Below are positions 57,237-64,000 of a stretch of 64,000 bases of DNA, in pieces. Every line of letters begins with the position of its first letter. Positions within the stretch are counted from its first letter, which is position 1. Under the pieces are notes generated by a model that was given only the letters and a program-made list of their open reading frames with translations, was not told where the DNA came from and searched no databases. Origin of the DNA: Paguma larvata (lineage: Eukaryota > Chordata > Mammalia > Carnivora > Viverridae). The stretch spans positions 66,230,500 to 66,294,499 of the forward strand of contig CM057827.1 in assembly GCA_030068075.1 (NCBI GenBank), given 5' to 3'. The position numbers and the translations under genes are program-made.

Positions 57237-57526
57237 AGTTTTGATAGTAAATGCTTGATTCTCATAGTGGCCAATATTCCACACCTGACCTATTTTCTAA
57301 CTAATATTTCTGTAGAAAACTTTTCATGAGTTTAAAGGAGGAAATCAATACAACTAAAATGAAATGAGAATTTATAACCTTTTTAAAACCCCAACTCTAT
57401 AAGAATTTATTCTTAACTTAATGCAATCTAAATTCTTCTTTTTCTATCCTATTTGACATATACAAGAAAAATTCATGGTCTATTTTTTTTTGGACAGGAG
57501 CCCTATACACTGTCATGGTTATTTCA

Positions 57527-57977
57527 AACTATGTGTATATATATACACACATATATATGTGTGCGTGTGTGTATACATATGTATATATATGTATGTGTAT
57601 ACATATGTATATATGTATGTATATACATGTATATATGTAGTATATACACACTATATATGTGTGTTTGTGTGTATGTATGTATGTATATACATGTATATAT
57701 GTATATATATGCAGTATATACACACTATGTGTGTATTCATTTGTATATATGTATGTATATACATGTATGTATGTGTAGTATATACACACTATATTTATGT
57801 ATATACATGTATATTTATGTAGTATATACCCACTATATATATGTATGTGTGTGTATATATGTGTATGTATGTATATACATGTGTATATATACATGTATAT
57901 ATAGTATATACACACAATAGATGTGTGTGTACATGTGTGTATATATACATATGTATGTATATCTGTATGTATATACT
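57527..57977. repeat. TATATACA/TATG minisatellite with higher-order units
   Basis: About 450 bp of TA/TG/CA/TATG words. The motif agtatatacacacta (or near) starts at 57639, 57713, 57777, 57821 and 57903. Most copies follow a tatatacatgtatata palindrome, giving units of about 44-82 bp. Long open frames on both strands (up to 155 codons of Tyr/Ile/Cys/Val) are artefacts. Confidence 0.9.
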
Positions 57978-59700
57978 GCGAGGCTTGGGAGTTTTAACTA
58001 TTTCCTAAAACCATGTAATATGCAAAATCTTCCAGAGATAATGATACTGCTTTGTGGTCATTACTTTCAGTACAACTAGGCATTAATTCCTTTAAATTCC
58101 CTTTACCAAACACAAAAAGACAATGAGAGATAGGAGAATAATTTAAATGTTCCTGTGGTGCTTGTAGGATGGCAGTGCTGTGCATCCTTATTTCACTGTA
58201 GACAACAATTGTGTATACCAAGAGGATAATTTTTTTTCAGGCGACTCCAGCAGATAAATTTTTATTGGCGTAAATAATTCAGCAGCTTGTTATAATGAAA
58301 CCACTTCTCATTAAGCATTTCTTTGCTTTGTCTTAAATGCACACAGAGATATTCCACTGGATACTACTAATATCTGATGCAAACTGGAGATTTCCCAGTT
58401 TGTGATGAGTTGTAGGTCTTTAAGGAACTGAGTCCCTTGCCTAGGGACTTGGTTAAACATTTGTCAGAAAAAGAAAAGCTAAGCAGAGTGTAGAGTAAAG
58501 GAACAAAGAAAATAATAGAGCTTAGCTGGTCATTATGTTGATTGGAGAGATTTCATAGTCACGGCACATCTGGAGGTTAGTTTTTAAGTTGGTCCTTCAG
58601 GGACTATGAAGGAGATTAAAATTTATATAGAGCAAGTGTAATTCTCAATAAAAATTTAAGGGGCACTAACAAATTTCCATATTTTGTAGCTCTCTTCTTA
58701 ATGTATCACATATAGGATGGAAAATAAGATTATACAAACTCAACTTTCTTCTTATTCAGATATAAAGGAAAGTTCATTTAGATCTGAAGAAAATAATGTT
58801 TTTTTGTTGTTTTTTGTGGTACTCTGTATAGTTCTTCTTGATTTGGCAACTTAATTCTATAAATCCTTTCCTAAGTTTTTCCTGGAGTTTTTCTAAGTGA
58901 AACTCACTTGCCTTATTACAAGTTGTTCTTGGCTTAGAGTGCCCTGAGTCTTTACTGGTGGCATTCCGACACTGATCCTGGAGGTCTTTTGCCAAACTTT
59001 CTCCCTCAAACCTGTCCCCCTCCCCACACTTACCACCAATTTCAACTTCTAGCAGGCAACATACGATTCTTGGTGTACTGTATTATGGGTCTCATTTCAT
59101 GTTTTTGTACTTGTGTAAAAGGAGGCTCTCAGGATGAATTTCCAAGGGGGATATTTCTGCAAATTCAAATGCATCTTATAAATATTTGATTTGACTTGTG
59201 ATTTAATGTGATACCTGGTTTGCAGCCTCTGATGTGGTCTTCCTCAGCTTTCCATTAGAATACATAAGAAGAGAAAAGAGATCAATATTCCCAACCCTAA
59301 CACTGACAGTTTACCTAAGGCTAAAATCTGGGAGAAATAGAAAATACATTGAGTGTAGGTGAAACTAGATTTAGAAAAGCATGTTCAGATGACCTGAGAA
59401 AAGACAGACGTCATAATCCTTTTCTGTTCCCTACATCCTGACTCATTGTCTTTATCAACTAGAATATTATTAGGCAACTGTAGCTATGCCCCTCGAGAAC
59501 CAGTTTGCCAGACAGTCTTATTAGTATGACCTTCCCTGCTCAGCAATTATTTTTAATTGCAATAGTAACAGACGAAATATATTTTCACTTATGAATTTGC
59601 TGTAGACTGGTAAAGGAAAAACATTTGTACTCTATTTAGTCACACTTTCTTCCATGAGATACTTCCTGCTACTGATTTGGTATGCCACCATGAATCATTT
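57978..59700. other. No gene seen
   Basis: Low-copy sequence with no repeat recognised. Short open frames (66-75 codons) have no signature. Confidence 0.5.
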
Positions 59701-59875
59701 TACTATGTGTGTGTGTATATAGATATAGATAGATATAGATATATAGTATATATACATAGATATATAGCATATATATATCTATATATAGATATACATATCT
59801 ATACACATATGTATACAATATATACATATAAAATTATGTTTTTGTATTTATATACACACATATACACAAACACCC
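59701..59875. repeat. TATAGA/TATATC/CA low-complexity tract
   Basis: GT, TATAGA, TAGATA and TATATC words in succession over about 175 bp. Confidence 0.85.
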
Positions 59876-60011
59876 TTCCTTGTCATGAATAAAATCATGC
59901 AGTACATATCATTGGAAGTTTTTTTATAAATATGTTTGTGTGTCTTAAGGATCTTTTTGCCAAAGAAAAAATTTCTGCTTTGTAATCCATAATATTGACA
60001 TCCTGTGGTTT

Positions 60012-60380
60012 TGTTAACCACTTCCTTTGTTAACCACTATAAGGTGTTTCTAATTCTTTTTAAAATTATAATTACAGTGTCTAAGTCAAGCGTTTGTTCA
60101 CATGAATGAATATTTCTCTAGTAAAAATACCTATAAGGTATTTTATCAGTCTGACTTTATGCCAGAAATGGATAAGGGTATCCATTCACCCGTATACTTG
60201 CCAAAATAAAATTTTATGAGTATTGTTTTTAACTTTTGCCAATCTGAAGGCAATGATGTCATGTTGTAATATATATTTTTTGTCGATTTTTATTGAAGTG
60301 ATGCATCTTGCCATTGGCGTTTCCTTTTTTGTGATTGCCTGTTGATACTCTGTCCGTTTTTTATTGGATTATTTACTTTT
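60012..60380 (-). mobile_element. Old L1 fragment, antisense
   Basis: 'taaccactataaggtgtttc', 'catgaatgaatatttctcta', 'cttttgccaatctgaaggca' and 'gtgattgcctgttgatactc', then 'ccgttttttattggattat'. This is the antisense end of an old L1 ORF2. At the start 'tttgttaaccact' is duplicated in tandem. Confidence 0.7.
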
Positions 60381-61147
60381 TTCTGAATGCTTTATTAGGA
60401 TAATTTTAAGTTCTACTAGTTATCTTTTATGCTAATCAGACATAGTAATTCTCATAAAACAGCAGGAAATGGGGGTGAGGTAGGAGGTAGGGACCGGCAG
60501 TGACACATAATAGTTCAGAAGTAAATGATCACAAGCTGGGGTTCAGGAGAACCTCAGTAGTAACTGGAGCTGGAAATTGGACTATTTTATGAACTCACTG
60601 TATTCAGTGTATGAGAAAAACAAATACGAGTGAAAGAGATGAAACACCAGGTAAAATATTTTGTATGTGGGAATTGGATGGAGTGATATATGTATTCTCC
60701 TCTGGCCATTAATGCAAGTGGAAAAGTCCATTTTCACAAGCCGATGAGAGTAAAGCAAAGAGCAATCCTTTTTATTTGTAGATTGATAAATAGAAAAAAA
60801 TATTATATGAGCAGAGAGCAAAAGAAAAGGACATGACAGCAGGATACTAAAAAAGGTTGGAAGCTTTCATAACTAAACTAGGATTTATTGCAATTAATAT
60901 ATTAGGGACTACTGTTGGCTATATCATAATAGAGTTAATCACATCCATAAAAAAGGGAAAACAGTATTCTTTGAGTCATTTTATGTTTGTAAATAATGGT
61001 ATAGAGCACTGTGATAAGACAACGATGTGTAGGAATTATTCATGATTGGTGGTAAGAAAAAAATTAATACATATTATATATAAAGGTACTCTATATCTTA
61101 AATATGCTAAAAAAAACAGTTTTCCTCTTGGCTTTGATAGCTAGAAC
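60381..61147. other. No gene seen
   Basis: AT-rich; nothing recognised. Confidence 0.5.
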
Positions 61148-61290
61148 AGAGGTTCTCAAAAGCTACTGTGTTGTAGAGGCACCTTAGAGGCAATAAAGAA
61201 CACAGAGATGCGGACTCATTCAAATAGGATGGAGCCTGACTCTAGTTTGACAGGTGATCCCAATACTCATCAAGGTTTAAAAACCACTGA
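61148..61290. mobile_element. MER5-like DNA element
   Basis: It starts 'agaggttctcaaaagctact' and ends 'aaggtttaaaaaccactg', with 'ttgacaggtgatcccaatac' between. This has the ends and centre of a MER5-type hAT element; diverged. Confidence 0.55.
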
Positions 61291-61633
61291 ACTAAGGAAA
61301 TATAGTTCTTAAAAATTATTTGAAATCTTAAAGGAATGTGGACTCTCACTCTCTGAAGTTCCCATCCGTATTATTTAACCCTTGAAGCTTACACAGAGAT
61401 AAATATTCTACATGCATTGGGATCTTTGGTTTTTGTATAAATAAGCAAGCATTTGTGTAAGCCATCCCCTTGCCTGTAGTAAATCATATGCTTAGGAAAA
61501 ACTCTTTGTAGCTGGATGTTCATCTTCTACCTCTCATGAAAGACACTATTCTCATTTATTTATTATGTGAATGCCGTAGTAAATTGACATTGCAGGTACT
61601 AAAACAGAGGATCAGTTAAAATAGTGAATGTTG

Positions 61634-61819
61634 GGGGCGCCTGGGTGGCTCAGCTGGTTGAGTGTCTGACTGTGGCTCAGGTCATGATCTCATGGTTGGT
61701 GAGTTCAAGCCCCACGTCGGACTCTGTGCTGACTGCTTGGAGCCTGGAGCCTGCTTCAGATTCTGTGTCTCCCTCTCTCTCTCTCTCTCTCAAAAGTAAA
61801 GATTAAAAAAATTTAAAAA
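61634..61819 (+). mobile_element. Felid CAN SINE, sense, well preserved
   Basis: 'gggcgcctgggtggctcagc' to 'aaagattaaaaaaattt'. A perfect 16-bp duplication, aaaatagtgaatgttg, lies at 61618-61633 and 61820-61835. The A-box region (tggctcagctgg) and B-box region (gagttcaagcccc) of the tRNA ancestor are readable. Confidence 0.95.
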
Positions 61820-61849
61820 AAAATAGTGAATGTTGTAGATGAGAGACTT

Positions 61850-62062
61850 TTAAATATTGCTTTGTGTAAGAATCGCTGGGGAGACAGTTTAAAATGCAAA
61901 TTTCAAGATTCCATTGCCACAGTCCTCATTTGGTAATCTAGATGGGGGATCTCCAGAAATTGCATGTGAAAAAAGAAACCCTATGGATGGATGATGTCCT
62001 TTGGAAGCCCCTATGAATCAGGAACTTCAGAAAGCAGAGTTTCACAACTGCTGTAATAGGAA
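61850..62062. mobile_element. MER5-like DNA element
   Basis: 'gtgtaagaatcgctggggag', 'aaaatgcaaatttcaagatt' and 'ggggatctccagaaattgca' fit the MER5 order (AGAATCACCTGGGGAG, AAAATGCAGATTCC, GGGAATCTGCATTT). Diverged. Confidence 0.55.
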
Positions 62063-62264
62063 TTCATCAGTAAAGACAAGCATCCAATGATAACGTAACA
62101 ACAAAGTAATATCAGTGACTTGCTGTAAAAGTGCTTTCAGTTAGAAAACTGAATTAGGAATTCCAAACACCAATTCAAGCAAGATTTTGCCTTTTGTTTT
62201 AAATACATGCAGCAAGATACCAAGAAAGAAAATAAAATATTAAGGCACAGCTCTAGGATATCTA

Positions 62265-62490
62265 ATACGTTTTTTCAATAGTAGCTCTAGATTTACAGTG
62301 CCCGATATGGTGGCCAATAGCTACATGTGACGTTTTCAATTGATATTTGATTACATCGAATGAAATTAAAAATTCAGTGACTACCAACAGTAGTCACATT
62401 TTAAGTCCCCAATGCCACATGTGACTAGCAGCAATTTTATTGGCGTACTTCCATATCACACAAACCTCTGTTGGACAACACTACAGAAAT
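62265..62490. mobile_element. Palindromic non-autonomous DNA element
   Basis: 'atggtggccaatagctacat', 'gtgac' on the left and 'gccacatgtgactagcagca' on the right are reverse complements with mismatches. A 'gaaattaaaaattcagtgac' centre and a 'gttggacaacac' end match a common mammalian MER element (AGCCACATGTGGCTA...). The family name was not recalled. Confidence 0.6.
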
Positions 62491-63092
62491 AAGATAATTA
62501 AATCTGAATTCATACTAAAATATTTAGAAATGAAAGTAAGTTTGGGTGTTACAAATCAAAGAACTCTAACTGCTAGGTTTGATTACTTTAGCAAGATCTA
62601 CTGTAAAAACAGGCAGGGTGATTTTTTAATTAGCATTGTTTCCTTCAAAAAATGAATATTAAGAACACAAAAAGTCTCATTTGTCATTAATAAATATTGG
62701 AGATTAACTTTCTGACTGAAGTATTATTCATCTCGTAATTGTGAAGTAATGAAACAGAAGCCACAATGGAATTTGTCCTCTTGCATTATTTTATGGTTAG
62801 AAAACTATCATAAATTTGCTTTTCCCATCACAGCAGACTATGATCAATTTTTAGGAAAACTTTTATTAAATATATGCCTTGGAGAAAAGTGCTTAACTCA
62901 AAGTATAAAAATCTAAGAATTTTAACAAAAAGAATGTATCTGTGCTTTAGCACCTGGAGCAAGAAACCGAAGTATCCACACACAGATTTTTCTCATGCTG
63001 TCTGTCTGTCTATCTGTCTGTCTATATTCTTTATTCTCAAATCACCAAAATCCATTTTACATCACTGTAATTTTAGATCAAGAATGTTACAG
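62491..63092. other. No gene seen; short (CTGT/CTAT)n
   Basis: 63001-63025 is a CTGT/CTAT microsatellite. Nothing else recognised. Confidence 0.5.
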
Positions 63093-63391
63093 GGGTGACT
63101 AGGTGTCTCAGTCAATAAAGCGTCCAACTTGGCACTTGGGTTCAGGTCATGATCTCATAGTCACATGATCTCACAGGTGGCTCAGTCGGTTAGGTGTCCG
63201 GCTTCAGCTCAGGTCATGATCTCACAGTCTGTGAGTTCAAGCCCTGCATCAGGCTCTGTGCTGACAGCTCAGAGCCTGGAGCCTGTTTCGGATTCTGTGT
63301 CTCCCTCTCTCTCTGCCTCTCCCCCGCTCATGCTCTGTCTCTCTCTCTCTCTCCCTCTCAAAATAACTAAACATTTAAAAATTAAAAATAT
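63093..63391 (+). mobile_element. Double-headed CAN SINE
   Basis: A first SINE head (63093-63173: 'ggtgactaggtgtctcagtc', 'ggttcaggtcatgatctcat') is followed directly by a second head lacking its first bases (63176: 'ggtggctcagtcggttaggt') and a full body and tail. A single short duplication, aatgttacag / aatgttatag, at 63083-63092 and 63392-63401 flanks the whole unit. It therefore probably inserted as one piece or gained the second head afterwards. Confidence 0.85.
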
Positions 63392-63429
63392 AATGTTATA
63401 GAAATATGATCATATAATTATAGAGAGGA

Positions 63430-63612
63430 TTGGCTTTTTTACTGAGCACTATTCTCTGGACCCACACAAGTGTTGCATGTGTCAGTAACTCACTGTTTTT
63501 CATTGCTGAGTAGATTCCTGGTACAGATGTACCTCCATTTACCTGCTAAAGGGACATTGTAGTTGTTTCGCACTTTGGGCTATTACAGATAAACAGTTTG
63601 GGCTGTTATTAT
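63430..63612 (-). mobile_element. Old L1 fragment, antisense
   Basis: 'cactgtttttcattgctgag', 'gtacctccatttacctgcta' and 'aagggacattgtagttgttt' are the antisense ORF2 end of an old L1. Confidence 0.65.
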
Positions 63613-63814
63613 GGGGGCAAAAAAAGAAACAGGAGCTTATCAGCAACCTGAAAATTACTCTCACCTAATCTTTTAGTTACTACCACCCAAAAAGGGTTCA
63701 CTACTACTATAATTTCTAACACTATCAGTTTTTAATTTAATGTAAATGTTATAACATTTTTGTTTAATATTGTACTGCTTTTTTTTTAATTTTATTTTTC
63801 ATCTTTCTAAGTAT

Positions 63815-64000
63815 ACTGTTTAATCCCCATCCTTATTTCCCCTTTTCCCCTGCCCACCTCCTCTCTGGTAGCCATACCTCATTGCTGTTTTTCCTTTTCA
63901 GGTTTTTATTTAAATTCTAGTTAGTTCACATACATGGAAAAATTGGTTTCAGGTGTAGAATCTAGTGATTCATCACTTAAACATAACACTCAGTGCTTAT
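63815..64000 (-). mobile_element. Young carnivoran L1 3' end, antisense, leaves window
   Basis: From 63896 'ttttcaggtttttatttaaa' and 'ttctagttagttcacataca' lead to 'tcaggtgtagaatctagtga' and 'taacactcagtgcttat' at the window edge. 63815-63890 ('ttaatccccatccttatttc', 'gcccacctcctctctggtag') is also L1 3' UTR-like, but it belongs to a different point of the UTR. It may be a second, older piece. Confidence 0.75.

Noticed and set aside
56821..57329. Two overlapping frames of 98 and 112 codons in a GC-richer segment
   Set aside because: They fall in L1 5' UTR-like sequence, share no domain and overlap in different frames; no splice or start context supports an exon.
57453..57920. 155-codon open frame, the longest in the window
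   Set aside because: It lies in the TATATACA/TATG minisatellite; the protein is a Tyr/Ile/Cys/Val repeat and equally long frames exist on the other strand.

Overview
This window is nuclear DNA from a carnivoran mammal, most likely a cat (Felidae). The main evidence is about twenty copies of a tRNA-derived SINE. Its head reads GGCGCCTGGGTGGCTCAG, it carries GGCTCAGGTCATGATCTC, and its CT-rich tail runs into AATAAACATTAAAA. This is the feliform version of the CAN SINE; the canid and bear/mustelid versions differ in the middle and tail. Young carnivoran L1 3' ends (TTTAAATTCTAGTTAGTTAACATA) occur five times and agree with this. I found no protein-coding gene, exon, tRNA, rRNA or CRISPR array. 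The base composition is AT-rich, no open frame exceeds about 155 codons, and the longer frames all lie in repeats. The window looks like intergenic or deep intronic DNA.

Layout: 0.8-1.5 kb holds an old L1 3' end (+). From 3.4 to 9.1 kb lies a decayed antisense L1 that has taken five SINE insertions. An older L1 follows at 10.0-11.8 kb, with an unusual SINE inside it. From 12.5 to 21.9 kb there is AT-rich microsatellite, a young L1 3' end, a pair of locally duplicated 130-bp segments, old fossil repeats and about 3.4 kb with no recognisable repeat. The best L1 runs from 21.9 to 27.9 kb. It is about 6 kb long and antisense, with ORF1 still readable, a 5' UTR, and degraded but visible target-site duplications. 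From 28.5 to 34 kb there are MIR fragments, a (TTCC)/(TCCC) mirror tract, a compound GT/CTGT/TATC tract and a low-copy stretch at 31.7-33.5 kb. A young L1 piece lies at 34.6-35.9 kb and a clear MIR at 37.7 kb.

From 39.6 to 43.5 kb there is a second local duplicate pair, several SINEs and an MST-like ERVL-MaLR solo LTR. An L2 3' end lies at 50.2-50.8 kb. An old L1 at 52.1-53.9 kb holds three same-strand SINEs within 1 kb. A MER20 at 54.2 kb is followed by an internally deleted L1 (54.4-57.2 kb) and a TATATACA/TATG minisatellite (57.5-58.0 kb). The end of the window has another L1 fragment, MER5-like DNA elements, a double-headed SINE at 63.1-63.4 kb and a young L1 3' end that leaves the window.

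The repeats form no working system: all protein-like segments are inactive L1 remains. The observations most worth checking are the SINE with an apparent 3' transduction, the double-headed SINE, the two local duplicate pairs, the near full-length L1 with target-site duplications, and the minisatellite. Repeat family names were assigned by eye from remembered consensus features, so subfamily labels are deliberately loose.
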